Source: Mucilaginibacter phenanthrenivorans
GTDB lineage: Bacteria; Bacteroidota; Bacteroidia; Sphingobacteriales; Sphingobacteriaceae
Direction: 5' to 3'
Assembly: GCF_024721155.1 (NCBI RefSeq)
Contig: NZ_JAHVAP010000013.1
Location: 1 to 64,000 of the forward strand
Length of the DNA: 64,000 nucleotides
Shown piece after piece: positions 10,165 through 20,186 of the stretch. The stretch's first letter is position 1. Each line of letters starts with the position of its first letter. The notes below the pieces were generated by a model. That model was not told the origin of the DNA, did no database searches, and saw only the letters and a list, made by a program, of their open reading frames with translations. Made by a program: the position numbers and the translations under genes.

Positions 10165-10581
10165 ATGTGGTGGATCTACGCGTTACTCTCAGCCCTGTTT
10201 GCAGCCTTAACTGCAATATTTGCAAAAGTTGGTATCAAAGGAGTTGATACCGACCTGGCAACTGCCATCCGTACAGTTGTAATATTGCTGATTGCCTGGG
10301 CAATTGTTTTTTTTAAAGGCAGCGCCGCCGGCATGGGTGGCCTCACTAAAATCAACTGGACATTTCTTGTGCTTTCAGGATTAGCCACGGGCTTATCGTG
10401 GATCTGCTATTTTAAGGCGCTGCAATTGGGCAAGGTGTCGCAGGTGGCGCCTATCGATAAGCTAAGCGTGGCGCTTGCCATAATACTGGCGGTACTATTT
10501 TTAAAGGAGTCACTTAGTATAAAGCAGGCTGTTGGGGCGTTGATGATAATCGGAGGTAGTGTGGTGCTGATCTTTGCCTGA
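10165..10581 (+). CDS. EamA/DMT-superfamily permease, half-size
   Basis: 138 residues with five predicted membrane helices and a single EamA domain; most EamA transporters have two. The motifs ALTAIFAKVGIKG near the N-terminus and PIDKLSVALAIILAVLFLKE (a proline-start helix then LKE) near the C-terminus are typical of the family. Half-size members work as dimers. Substrate unknown. Stands alone. Confidence 0.85.
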   Translation: MWWIYALLSALFAALTAIFAKVGIKGVDTDLATAIRTVVILLIAWAIVFFKGSAAGMGGLTKINWTFLVLSGLATGLSWICYFKALQLGKVSQVAPIDKLSVALAIILAVLFLKESLSIKQAVGALMIIGGSVVLIFA

Positions 10582-10680
10582 TATTTGTAATTTAACTATT
10601 ACATAATCATTTCTCAAAATACAGTTTTAATACAAAGTTGACTTGGAATTTTGTAGCCGTACTTTATTTGAAGCAACTGA

Positions 10681-13149
10681 ATGAAACGGACCCCTTTATT
10701 TTTAATATTACTTTTTCTCGTATCGGGTCTTTTCGCCCAAAATAATAATTCAAACAATACCGGTAAAATAAGCGGGAAGGTAATTGATGCAATATCAAAG
10801 GTACCGGTTGATTATGCTACGGTAGGTATTTACAAGCAGGGAACAGCATCACCATTCAACGGTGCAAGTACCGATCCTAAGGGGAATTTTAAGATAGATA
10901 AAGTCGCTGCCGGAGAGTACACTATAAAAGTTGACTTTTTAGGCTATAAGCAATTGGTGGTTGAGCACCTGGTGATCAGCAATACTGTAAAAAGCTTATC
11001 ACTGGGCAATATTGTGTTATCCCCGGTACAAAATCAGTTAAGCGGTGTGGTTATTAAGGCGACAGCACCAACCGTTGAAAATAAGATTGACAAGCTGGTA
11101 TACAATCCTGCGAATGATTTGACGGCACAGGGAGGGGTGGCAACTGATGTGCTGCGTAAGGTACCCATGGTTACTGTTGATATCGATGGTAATGTTGAAC
11201 TGATGGGCAATGCTAATGTGCGGTTTTTAATAAACGGAAAGCCCTCAAGTATTTTTGGTGCGAGCCTTACAGATGCTTTGCAGGCAATTCCGGCAAGCCA
11301 GATAAAAAGTATTGAAGTGATCACCAGTCCTGGAGCAAAGTACGACGCTGAAGGAACAGGCGGTATTATCAATATTATTTTAAAGGATAGCAAGGTCCAG
11401 GGGATAAACGGCAGCGTTAACCTTTCTGCCGGAACAAGGCTTGAAAACGGGTCATTCAATCTAAACGCACGTAAAGGAAACTTTGGCGTGAATGCCTTTT
11501 TTAGCGGCAACGAGCAGTTGAACAGCACGGCAATAACTACAACTAACCGTACCTCATACAGTAATACCAGAGATACCATTACGCGCCTTTATCAAAAGGG
11601 AAGCAGCGCATTTAGGCGAAGCGGTTACCAATCAGGAATCAGCTTTAACTGGAGCATCAGCCCTAAGGACGAACTTACAGCGGCAGTTAATTTTAATCAT
11701 TTCGGCAACCATGGAGGCGGCATAACCAATTTGGACCAAAGTACATTTTCAACGCTCACAAATCTGACCGTGGATACGTTAAGTCGTACAAATTCAAATA
11801 GCCGCTTCAGCGCAAATTCAACAGACTGGAGTTTAGCCTACAAAAAAACTTTTAGTAAGGAAGGGCAGGAACTGGATGTACTGTACAACGCCAGCTATGG
11901 TAATAATGTGAACAATTACTCGCTTGAACAGGATTACATCACCTCCGGAATTGCGTCTACAGGATCATTGAGCAATAATCCTGGAAAGGATAAGGAAACA
12001 GATATCGCGGTTGATTATACGCAGCCCTTTGCAAAGGATTTCACCGTTGAAACCGGGGCCAAAGCGGTAATAGAGAATTTAAACAATAGTGTGGTTACAG
12101 AAACCTTGAGTAACGGCGGGTATGTGCCAAATCCGTTTCAAACCTATGGCTTTAATTATAAGCGCATAGTGTTTGCGTATTACCTGTCATCATCGTTCTC
12201 TCTGTTTAATTTTATTGATGGAAAGGCAGGATTGAGATATGAGCATACCAGTTCCACGTCCGATTTTCCAAATACCGTGATCCCATCGTATGGTATTTTT
12301 GCCCCTTCGTTTGTGTTGTCGCACAAACTGGACAAAACAGAAACTATTAAATTTAGCTACAGCTACAGATTGGAGCGCCCTGAGTACAGGGATTTGAACC
12401 CGTTTTATAACATTAGCGATCCGCATAACATCAGCACTGGTAATCCAAACCTGAAACCTGAATTGGGGCATAATTTTGAATTGGGCTATAACAAATCGTT
12501 TGACGGCGGGGCCAATATTTACCTTGCGGGATTTTACAGGTATAACACCAACGATATACAATCGTTCACCACGTTTTACCAAAGCCTGCGGGTAGGCGAC
12601 TCAACCTATACCAATGTTTCGTTAAACCAGCGTTACAACATTGGCAAGGAAACCACCACGGGCATAAATATTTTCGGGTCGTTGCCGGTAACCGGTAAAC
12701 TGAGCCTGCGCTCAAATATGTTTTTTGCCGATAGGATAACCAATAACCCAGGCAGCCCGCAGGTGAGCGGTTTTGCTTATCGCATTAACCTGAACGGAAG
12801 TTACCAGCTTGCAGATGACCTGGCTGCCGAATTTTTTGTAAACTACCGTTCTTCTCAAAAGGGAATCCAGGGCACTAACCCGGCTTTCGCCTTTTATAAC
12901 ATTGCTGTACGCAAACAGTTCATGAATAAAAAGGCGAGTATCGGATTAACTGCCGCAAATCCGTTTAGCCAGTACATCAACCAAAAACAAACTACGTTTG
13001 GTTCTAATTTCGATCAAACAACCATCAGGCAGGTGCCCTTTCGCTCATTTGGCATAAGCATAAGTTATAAGTTTGGTAAGCTCGAATTTAAAAAGGATAA
13101 GGAAAAAGACGATAACGGTCAGCAGGTGCCGGGAGATAACGGCGGTTAA
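10681..13149 (+). CDS. Outer-membrane beta-barrel protein, TonB-receptor-like
   Basis: 822 residues: signal peptide (1-20), carboxypeptidase-like regulatory beta-sandwich (about 28-115), plug-like domain (about 125-235, with PSSIFGASLTDALQAIPASQIKSIEV), then a long barrel of alternating aromatic strands belonging to the OMP beta-barrel family 3 type. The C-terminus ends in a charged tail after the last strand (SYKFGKLEFKKDKEK), which is common in this subgroup. It lacks a SusD partner next to it, so it is not a classical SusCD glycan importer. Probably a TonB-dependent transporter of unknown ligand. Confidence 0.85.
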   Translation: MKRTPLFLILLFLVSGLFAQNNNSNNTGKISGKVIDAISKVPVDYATVGIYKQGTASPFNGASTDPKGNFKIDKVAAGEYTIKVDFLGYKQLVVEHLVISNTVKSLSLGNIVLSPVQNQLSGVVIKATAPTVENKIDKLVYNPANDLTAQGGVATDVLRKVPMVTVDIDGNVELMGNANVRFLINGKPSSIFGASLTDALQAIPASQIKSIEVITSPGAKYDAEGTGGIINIILKDSKVQGINGSVNLSAGTRLENGSFNLNARKGNFGVNAFFSGNEQLNSTAITTTNRTSYSNTRDTITRLYQKGSSAFRRSGYQSGISFNWSISPKDELTAAVNFNHFGNHGGGITNLDQSTFSTLTNLTVDTLSRTNSNSRFSANSTDWSLAYKKTFSKEGQELDVLYNASYGNNVNNYSLEQDYITSGIASTGSLSNNPGKDKETDIAVDYTQPFAKDFTVETGAKAVIENLNNSVVTETLSNGGYVPNPFQTYGFNYKRIVFAYYLSSSFSLFNFIDGKAGLRYEHTSSTSDFPNTVIPSYGIFAPSFVLSHKLDKTETIKFSYSYRLERPEYRDLNPFYNISDPHNISTGNPNLKPELGHNFELGYNKSFDGGANIYLAGFYRYNTNDIQSFTTFYQSLRVGDSTYTNVSLNQRYNIGKETTTGINIFGSLPVTGKLSLRSNMFFADRITNNPGSPQVSGFAYRINLNGSYQLADDLAAEFFVNYRSSQKGIQGTNPAFAFYNIAVRKQFMNKKASIGLTAANPFSQYINQKQTTFGSNFDQTTIRQVPFRSFGISISYKFGKLEFKKDKEKDDNGQQVPGDNGG

Positions 13150-13252
13150 CCGCATGGTTTCTAGTTTGATACAAATCGGTTTCGTATTTTTTTTATATTT
13201 TTTGTAAAAAAGTTGGCTTGTTTAATTAAAAATGATAATTTGCCGACAGTAA

Positions 13253-13852
13253 ATGAGGAAAAAATTATCATCCCTAATTGTCCTTTTATGCATGGCGTAT
13301 ATTGTGCCATGTGCCGCCCACGCCCGGAAATCTCACAAGGCGCATAAAATTACCCACCACAAATTCTCTTACAAAACAACTTATAGGGAACATGTAATAC
13401 CTGTTTACAGGGAATCGATGGATACTGACAGCGTTTCAGCGGATAGCCTTATGCAGTTTGCGCAAAGCCTGTTGGGGACCCGTTATCGCCCTGCAACCTC
13501 AGACCCAAATCGTGGTTTTGACTGTTCGGGTTTTGTAAGTTACGTATTCAAGAATTTCAACTTTAACGTTCCACGCTCGTCCTGCGAATTCATTAACGTA
13601 GGCCAGAAAGTAAGATACGAAGACGCCCGTCCCGGTGATATTATATTGTTTACAAGCCCAACTAACAGGCACAGGATAGGGCATGTTGGTATTGTTTACA
13701 GCAACAATGGCGATGAATTTAAATTCATTCATTCAACCTCGGGTAAGGAATACGGCGTAACCATTTCGTCTATGGACGATACCTATAAACGCCGTTTTGT
13801 ACAGGTCGTTCGCCTGCTGAAACAAAATGACGTGTTTTTGGCAAGCAGGTAA
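13253..13852 (+). CDS. NlpC/P60 (C40) cell-wall peptidase
   Basis: 199 residues with a signal peptide (1-24) and a basic His/Lys-rich linker (25-45). The catalytic domain has all three residues: Cys91 in DCSGF, His144 in RIGHVGIV and His160 in FIHSTSG. It would cleave peptide bonds in peptidoglycan stem peptides in the periplasm, as do C40 endopeptidases. No SH3 or LysM binding domain is present. Single gene. Confidence 0.9.
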   Translation: MRKKLSSLIVLLCMAYIVPCAAHARKSHKAHKITHHKFSYKTTYREHVIPVYRESMDTDSVSADSLMQFAQSLLGTRYRPATSDPNRGFDCSGFVSYVFKNFNFNVPRSSCEFINVGQKVRYEDARPGDIILFTSPTNRHRIGHVGIVYSNNGDEFKFIHSTSGKEYGVTISSMDDTYKRRFVQVVRLLKQNDVFLASR

Positions 13853-13925
13853 ATACACAATACTTTGCACCTGGTTGTGCTGCTCTTTCTGTCAAAATCC
13901 GTATTTTTACGTTTACTATTTTTAA

Positions 13926-15122
13926 GTGGACGAACTAACTACCAGTACAAAAACACCTCATCAATTAAGGGTAGCCTGCACAGCATTCTATTTTATTTCC
14001 GGCTTTGGTTATTCAACCTGGGCATCGCGCATCCCAACCATTAAGCACGCATTAAATTTAAACGAAGCTCAGCTTGGGTCAATTTTGTTTGCTATGCCAA
14101 TTGGCTTGCTGCTTACCATGCCGGTTACAAACCGACTGCTGACCAAATATACCAGCAGGGCGGTAATGCTTTTTGGCTCAGTGTTTTTATGCGTTAACCT
14201 GGTTATTATTGGCTATTCAAATGCGGTATGGCAGCTGGTGATCATGTTGTTTTGCTTCGGCTCGGCGCGCAACCTCATGACGCTTTCCATAAATACCCAG
14301 GGTGTTGCCATTCAGGCTTTATACAGCAAATCAATTATGGCTACATTTCATGGCATCTGGAGCTTGGCGGGATTTGCCGGCGCAGCTGTGGCGTATTTGA
14401 TGGTATTCTTTAACATTGGCGTACATTATCATTTTTTGTTTGTAAGTATCGGCCTGCTCATCATCACATTTTACTTTATAAAAAACACTATCGATCAAAA
14501 GCCAATTCCGCAAAGCCGCAAGCCCATATTTTCATTGCCTGATAAATACCTGATCAACTTTTCCCTCATCTGCTTTGCCAGCATGGCCTGCGAAAATGCA
14601 ATATATGATTGGGGTGCAATTTACTTTCAAAAGGCGGTACACACTGAAAAGGCCACCGCTACAGCGGCATTTGTAATTTATATGGTGGCCATGACGACCG
14701 GCCGCTTCGTAGGCGACAGGCTGGTAACCCGGCTGGGTATAAAAACCGTGTTGAGATTTAGCGGCATTTTTATTTTCTGCGGATTGCTGCTGGCTGTGAT
14801 TTTACCTTATCAGATTCCGGCTGCTATTGGCTTCATGCTTACGGGGCTGGGTGTGTCATGCGTTGTACCAATGGTGTTCAGCCTGGCCGGTAAGTCAAAA
14901 ACCATGAGTAGTTCATCGGCATTGGCTTCAATTTCTACCATTGGTTATGCCGGTTTTTTGGTCGTCCCGCCGTTTGTGGGCTATATCGCCCATGCATCAA
15001 GTATTCGCCTGTCATTCGGGGTAATTGCCCTTTTTGGGGCGATGATAGTGTTGCTGGTATCAAAATTAAAAGATGATGATAAGCAATCAAGCGATGACGC
15101 CATTCTTTTGCCTGAAGATTAA
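13926..15122 (+). CDS. MFS transporter, fucose-permease-like
   Basis: 398 residues, about 12 membrane helices, GTG start at 13926 (no ATG fits the N-terminus better). The first loop has SGFGYSTWASRIPTIKHAL followed by LLTMPVTNRLL, as in the YbjJ-type MFS subgroup of putative sugar or drug permeases. A cytoplasmic charged tail (KLKDDDKQSSDD) ends the protein. Substrate not predictable from sequence. Confidence 0.86.
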   Translation: MDELTTSTKTPHQLRVACTAFYFISGFGYSTWASRIPTIKHALNLNEAQLGSILFAMPIGLLLTMPVTNRLLTKYTSRAVMLFGSVFLCVNLVIIGYSNAVWQLVIMLFCFGSARNLMTLSINTQGVAIQALYSKSIMATFHGIWSLAGFAGAAVAYLMVFFNIGVHYHFLFVSIGLLIITFYFIKNTIDQKPIPQSRKPIFSLPDKYLINFSLICFASMACENAIYDWGAIYFQKAVHTEKATATAAFVIYMVAMTTGRFVGDRLVTRLGIKTVLRFSGIFIFCGLLLAVILPYQIPAAIGFMLTGLGVSCVVPMVFSLAGKSKTMSSSSALASISTIGYAGFLVVPPFVGYIAHASSIRLSFGVIALFGAMIVLLVSKLKDDDKQSSDDAILLPED

Positions 15123-15169
15123 TTAAACTAAAATATAAGTTATTCAAAATAATTGCGTTAAGTGAACTT

Positions 15170-15475
15170 ATGCGCACCCTTAAGCTCATCACAAGATTTT
15201 ACAGTGGAATATTTTTAGCCAACTTTTTAGTAACCCTTAGCTGTATTGGTTTATTGATTTTTTATGGCGCGCATGCTATGGAGTTGATAGGTGTGCTGTT
15301 TTGGTATAAAATTATTACCATAGGTATGATATTTTCAACCTGGATCTACTACAAAAAGAAAGAACTGTACTATTACCAAAACCTTGGCATTTCAAAGATA
15401 AAACTGGCGGTCGCCACATCCACTTTTGATTTTTTACTTTGGCTGATAGCGATAATTATAACCACTAAGCGATAA
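15170..15475 (+). CDS. Small membrane protein paired with an ABC ATPase
   Basis: 101 residues with three hydrophobic segments (about 10-32, 38-58 and 80-96) and a basic KKKELYYYQNLGISK loop. I do not recognise a family. The stop is one base from the ATG of the ABC ATPase, so the two are co-transcribed and probably interact. The membrane part is far smaller than a normal ABC permease (three rather than six helices), so if it forms a transporter it must oligomerise. Confidence 0.7.
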   Translation: MRTLKLITRFYSGIFLANFLVTLSCIGLLIFYGAHAMELIGVLFWYKIITIGMIFSTWIYYKKKELYYYQNLGISKIKLAVATSTFDFLLWLIAIIITTKR

Positions 15476-15476
15476 A

Positions 15477-16139
15477 ATGATCCACACCCTGGAAGCAGAC
15501 GGCATTCAACTTGATTTCGGCACGAGGCGCATCCTTTCAGATGTATACTTAAAGTGCGAAACCGGGAAAATTTCCGGTCTGCTTGGCCGAAACGGGCAGG
15601 GAAAGACCTGCCTGATGAACATTATCCTCGGCACTTTAAATTCATCCATCAATTCTATCCGGTTTGATGGTAACGTAACCCGCAAGGTAAGTAAGCGGCC
15701 CGACCTGCTTTTATACCTCCCGCAATTCAACTTTATCCCCAATGGGCTCACAGTTAAAACAGTGCTGGACGATTTTAAGCTTTCTGCCAACGAACTTGAA
15801 GCTCGCTTTCCGGAATTTAAGTCTAGATACGACCTGAAGGTAAACCAGCTCTCCGGCGGCCAGTGGCGAACACTGGAATTATACATTGTTGTAAAAACGC
15901 CCTCGCTGTTTGCTATGCTCGATGAGCCGTTCACGCATTTAAACCCTATCCAGATAGAAAACGTTAAGGAGTTTTTATTGGAAGAGAAGGCAAACAAAGG
16001 TTTGCTGATAACCGACCATATGTACAGCCACCTGCTTGATATAAGCGATGCAGTATATTTATTAAAGGATGGCAAAACCCACCTCACCAAAACTGTTGAA
16101 GACCTGGAAGATTTAGGATATATAAGAATAGGCTATTGA
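15477..16139 (+). CDS. ABC transporter ATP-binding protein
   Basis: 220 residues. Walker A GRNGQGKT (37-44), signature LSGGQ (about 124), Walker B with LFAMLDEP and the H-switch histidine in LLITDHMY. It is a compact stand-alone ATPase of the LptB/LivF-like size, partnered with the tiny membrane protein just upstream. Substrate is unknown. The next gene downstream begins the large plug/MG gene cluster, but an 80-base gap and a promoter-like sequence lie between. Confidence 0.88.
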   Translation: MIHTLEADGIQLDFGTRRILSDVYLKCETGKISGLLGRNGQGKTCLMNIILGTLNSSINSIRFDGNVTRKVSKRPDLLLYLPQFNFIPNGLTVKTVLDDFKLSANELEARFPEFKSRYDLKVNQLSGGQWRTLELYIVVKTPSLFAMLDEPFTHLNPIQIENVKEFLLEEKANKGLLITDHMYSHLLDISDAVYLLKDGKTHLTKTVEDLEDLGYIRIGY

Positions 16140-16184
16140 TCGAATTGTAACGATTATAAAAAGTTAAATTAACTAAAGCAATAG

Positions 16185-16215
16185 TTGATATTTGATTTTC
16201 TTATAGTTAAATTTG
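16185..16215 (+). promoter_or_regulatory. Candidate Bacteroidota-type promoter
   Basis: TTG at 16185-16187, 20 bases, then TAAATTTG at 16208-16215, an exact match to the TAnnTTTG -7 box of Bacteroidota. It sits immediately before the ATG at 16219, so a transcript from here would have almost no leader. Chance occurrence in AT-rich DNA cannot be excluded. Confidence 0.35.
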
Positions 16216-16218
16216 GTT

Positions 16219-19200
16219 ATGACCAAAACCATGTTGCTGCTGATCTTTCTGTTGCCTGTTAGCGTATTTGGACAAATAACCATTACAGGTAAAGTTATTG
16301 GTCAGGCCGATACTAAACCGGTTGCCAATGCAAGTGTTTTTTTAAGTAACGCAGCTATTGGTGGCAAAACAGCTAATGATGGTAGCTTTAGTTTGCAGAA
16401 TGTAAAGCCAGGCAGATATGACCTTATCGTTTCTATCATAGGTTTTGATGTCTTCAAACAATCGGTAATTGTTGGCGGCAATGATGTTGTACTACCAGTT
16501 ATCGCTATTTCTCCTAAAATTATTTCCCTGAACATCATAACAGTAAAGGCATCCAGAACCGATCCTGATAGAGAGAAGTACTACCTAAAGTTTAAGAACG
16601 AATTCCTGGGCAGCACCAATCTTTTGAAGGAGTGCACCATCATGAACCCTGAACTGCTCGATTTTAACTTCAATGCAGATAGTAACATTTTAAGAGCATC
16701 ATCGGTTGATTTTTTGGAGATAGAAAATCGTGCGCTGGGCTACAAATTAAAATATCTGTTAAAGGACTTTTTGCTTGATAATTCGAGTTTTGATACAAAA
16801 CTACTTAACTATAACGGTTATGTTTTGTACGAAAAATTAAAAGGTACCGCAATACAGGAAAAAGAGTGGGAAAAACGCAGACGTGAAGCTTATGAAGGCT
16901 CACAAATGCATTTTTTGCGTGCGGTTATCGATAACCGGGTAGAGGAAGAAGGCTTCCGGGTATTGCGCTTGCCTGTAAAAAAGGGTTATGTACCCGACAG
17001 TGTTTTTTATATCGACAAAAAACTGGCTAGCGGAATAAAGAAAAAGGATTCATTAGTTACAGGTCCGGACCAGGCGGGACTATATAATTTGATGAGTAAA
17101 AACTCCATGCTTTACATCAGCTATAATAAATATCATCATTTTAATAATTCTTCATATGCCAAATTAGGAAACCAGGATAATACGGTTGTTACATTCAATG
17201 CTCCCTGGGTGACATTCGACAATAACGGAACAATTACCGATCCGCATAACTTAACTTATGACGGAGCATGGGCCAGATCGGGAGTTGCGGGGCTGCTTCC
17301 GGTTGATTATGATGATGAACAAAAAATAGTTACAAACGCTGATAGTACACTCAATAAAATCAGGGATAAACTGTTTAAGTATGCGGGAGAGCATGTCACC
17401 GAAAAGGCCTACCTGCAATTTGACAAGCCCTATTATGCAGCCGGCGATACCATTTACTTTAAAGCCTACCTAACGCAAGGGGCCCAGCATATTCCGTCGC
17501 AATTGAGCGGGGTGTTGCATGCCGACCTGATAAATGCTGACAACAAGGTGGCGAATTCGATATGGTTGGCCCTGGATAAGGGTATTGGTTGGGGCGATTT
17601 TGCTTTACCCGATACTTTGGTGGCAGGCAATTATCGCGTAAGGGCGTATACCAACTTAATGCTGAATGGTGATGGCGCAAATTACTTTGACCAGCTTATA
17701 CCGATAGGCTCCTTAGCTGCCAAAAAATTCGCTGAAAGCGGTTCGTTTAAAAAGCAGGTTATCATCGCAAAGACCACTATTGTGACCCATAAAACAGATG
17801 TGCAATTTTTACCGGAGGGAGGTAATCTTATAACCAGCGTTTATTCAAAAGTTGGATTTAAAGCGGTAGCCGAAAATGGGCTTGGAACGGATGTTAAGGG
17901 AACTGTAGTTGATGACCTTGGCGCAGAAGTTTGCACATTTGCATCAACTCATTTAGGTATGGGGGCATTTAGTTTCGTTCCGGAGGCAGGGCGAACTTAC
18001 AAAGCGCAGCTGAATTACATTGATGGTACAACCGCAACTATCGATCTGCCCAAAGCTACAGGAGCCGGTTATACCATCAGCATAAACAACACAGATGCCG
18101 ACAATGTCAGGTTAAGGGTAACTGCCGGAGGTGTAAGCCTAACTGATAAATTGAGCCTGGTAGCACAAGCTGGCGGAATTATTTATTACGCCGCCGAAAG
18201 CGGCCCGTTCAATAAGTTTTTTACGGCTGTTATCCCTAAGAGAAAATTCCCATCGGGTATAGTTCAATTTACCTTGTTTAATGCAGCGGGGGAGCCATTA
18301 ACGGAAAGGCTGGCATTTATTGACAATAAGGACCAGTTAAAAATAGACGTATCACCCGATAAAAACATTTACGCAACCCGGCAAAAGGTAAAGATCAATT
18401 TAAATACGCAGAACGGTAATGGCAGTCCATCGCCGGGGAGTTTTTCGGTTGCTGTTACTGATGAATCAAAAGTGCCGGTTAACGAACGCAATGAAAACAG
18501 TATTCTTGCTAATTTACTGCTGACTTCGGAACTGAAGGGAAACATTGAACAACCAAACTATTATTTCATTAATAGCAATGAAAAGACGCAGGCTGATCTT
18601 GACCTGCTGATGCTTACCCAGGGCTATCGCAATTTTTCATGGAAAAAGGTATTTAACAACCAAAAGCTTCCTGTTTTTTATCAGCCCGAAACCGGTTTGA
18701 CTATAGCAGGGCAGGTTACCCGGAGCAATAAGCCGTTGGCTGGCTGTAAGGTAAGTTTATTTACGACCAAAGGCGGTCCTTTTTTTAAGGATACCGTGTC
18801 TGACGCGGATGGAAACTTTGCATTCCGCGACCTGGCGTATAACGACAGCACAAAATTTGTATTGCAGGCGAAGGCAAATAAGGGGCAGGATAACGTTGCA
18901 ATCAAACTGGAGGGAAAATCACCGCCAAGCGTTTCCATGGTAAATTTTGCCGTAAGTAATTACGAGGCTTCGGTTGATACAACTAGCGGTTTGCAACCGT
19001 ATTTAAATAATCAAAAAGAATTTTACAAAGAGCAGGCTAAACTGGGGATAAACCAACACCCTGCATTATTAAAGGAGGTAGTGATCAGGGATAAAAAGAG
19101 CTTTCTGAAGCACTCTGATAATTTAAATGGACCCGGTAACGCCGACCGGGTGGTGACTGCCGACCAATTAAAGGATTTACCAGGAAATACTTTATCATTC

Positions 19201-20175
19201 CGTTTGGGGCAAATATTGATGGGCTCAGTTTTCTTTAGATATGGTGTGCCTTACAGGGGGCCGCCCCAGCTTCATGCGCCAATGCAAATTATAATAGACG
19301 GCGACTTTGTTAGCTACAATGATTACGACCATCTTGACCCGGACCGGGTTCAGAGCGTTGAAGTGCTGTCAAGCCCTAGCTATGGTACTGCTTATGGTAG
19401 TAAGGGCGGTGACGGTATTTTATTGATTACAACAAAGCGGGGCGAGGATTATAAAAGGGAGCAGGAGCATTCGGGTGTAAATAAGCCGCCGGTTTTACTA
19501 AAAGAAGTGCACGTAAAAGCGAAAAAAGAACCTGCTATTCCGCATTCTGATAACCTGAACGGGGCTGGAGTTGCAGACCAGGTGGTTTCGGCAAAGGAAC
19601 TGGAGAAGCTCGTTTGCGGAAGAATTGTGGATTGTTTATCCGGCGTGCTTACCAGCGTAATGTTTAGAGGAGGAGTTCCGCTTAACGCGCGGATGCACCT
19701 GGCAAAAATGGCCGTAGTAATTGATGGTAATTTTTTGGACGATAATGACTATGATATACTCGATAACCTGCATGCGGAGGATATTGAAGGAATTGAGGTT
19801 GTTCTTGGTCCGCATTATGGGGCTATTTACGGACAGCGGATGGCAAATGGCGGCTTGATCATCACCACAAAACGAGCGCAAAAGATCAACAATTATTACC
19901 GCTATGCGCCCGGCGTAACCACATTTGCCGCCGAAGGCTATTACAAAGCCCGTGAGTTTTACTCACCCCAATACAATAGCCCATTAGCCAACCAGCAAGC
20001 GCGCGATTTGCGAAGCACAATTTATTGGAAACCCAACATTACAACCGACAAGGACGGCAAAGCTTCTTTTGAATATTTTAATGCCGATGGGAAAGGAACC
20101 TATCGCATTGTGATTGAAGGCATTGATGCCGACGGCAATTTAGGCAGGCAGGTTTACCGTTACAAAGTTGAATAA
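16219..20175 (+). CDS. MG-domain (alpha-2-macroglobulin-like) protein with two TonB-plug-like domains
   Basis: About 1318 residues from ATG 16219 (a TTG at 16213 is also in frame). Order: signal peptide; carboxypeptidase-regulatory domain (about 20-105); an unrecognised domain (about 110-380); MG2-like domain starting at EKAYLQFDKPYYAAGDT (about 400), the hallmark of bacterial alpha-2-macroglobulin-like proteins; further beta domains; a plug-like domain (about 955-1085); a second plug-like domain (about 1095-1220); and a C-terminal domain (about 1255-end) with a DKDGKASFEYFNADGKGTY motif. No thioester Cys-Glu-Gln motif and no barrel were seen. Eleven bases separate it from the next paralogue. 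Probably envelope-associated; function unknown. Confidence 0.78.
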   Translation: MTKTMLLLIFLLPVSVFGQITITGKVIGQADTKPVANASVFLSNAAIGGKTANDGSFSLQNVKPGRYDLIVSIIGFDVFKQSVIVGGNDVVLPVIAISPKIISLNIITVKASRTDPDREKYYLKFKNEFLGSTNLLKECTIMNPELLDFNFNADSNILRASSVDFLEIENRALGYKLKYLLKDFLLDNSSFDTKLLNYNGYVLYEKLKGTAIQEKEWEKRRREAYEGSQMHFLRAVIDNRVEEEGFRVLRLPVKKGYVPDSVFYIDKKLASGIKKKDSLVTGPDQAGLYNLMSKNSMLYISYNKYHHFNNSSYAKLGNQDNTVVTFNAPWVTFDNNGTITDPHNLTYDGAWARSGVAGLLPVDYDDEQKIVTNADSTLNKIRDKLFKYAGEHVTEKAYLQFDKPYYAAGDTIYFKAYLTQGAQHIPSQLSGVLHADLINADNKVANSIWLALDKGIGWGDFALPDTLVAGNYRVRAYTNLMLNGDGANYFDQLIPIGSLAAKKFAESGSFKKQVIIAKTTIVTHKTDVQFLPEGGNLITSVYSKVGFKAVAENGLGTDVKGTVVDDLGAEVCTFASTHLGMGAFSFVPEAGRTYKAQLNYIDGTTATIDLPKATGAGYTISINNTDADNVRLRVTAGGVSLTDKLSLVAQAGGIIYYAAESGPFNKFFTAVIPKRKFPSGIVQFTLFNAAGEPLTERLAFIDNKDQLKIDVSPDKNIYATRQKVKINLNTQNGNGSPSPGSFSVAVTDESKVPVNERNENSILANLLLTSELKGNIEQPNYYFINSNEKTQADLDLLMLTQGYRNFSWKKVFNNQKLPVFYQPETGLTIAGQVTRSNKPLAGCKVSLFTTKGGPFFKDTVSDADGNFAFRDLAYNDSTKFVLQAKANKGQDNVAIKLEGKSPPSVSMVNFAVSNYEASVDTTSGLQPYLNNQKEFYKEQAKLGINQHPALLKEVVIRDKKSFLKHSDNLNGPGNADRVVTADQLKDLPGNTLSFRLGQILMGSVFFRYGVPYRGPPQLHAPMQIIIDGDFVSYNDYDHLDPDRVQSVEVLSSPSYGTAYGSKGGDGILLITTKRGEDYKREQEHSGVNKPPVLLKEVHVKAKKEPAIPHSDNLNGAGVADQVVSAKELEKLVCGRIVDCLSGVLTSVMFRGGVPLNARMHLAKMAVVIDGNFLDDNDYDILDNLHAEDIEGIEVVLGPHYGAIYGQRMANGGLIITTKRAQKINNYYRYAPGVTTFAAEGYYKAREFYSPQYNSPLANQQARDLRSTIYWKPNITTDKDGKASFEYFNADGKGTYRIVIEGIDADGNLGRQVYRYKVE

Positions 20176-20186
20176 ACAGACACGCT

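Noticed and set aside
11034..11579. Long minus-strand frame inside the beta-barrel gene
   Set aside because: Antisense shadow: no signal, no motif, and the sense gene has clear domains across it.
15506..16090. Long minus-strand frame inside the ABC ATPase gene
   Set aside because: Antisense shadow of a gene with intact Walker A, signature and Walker B motifs.
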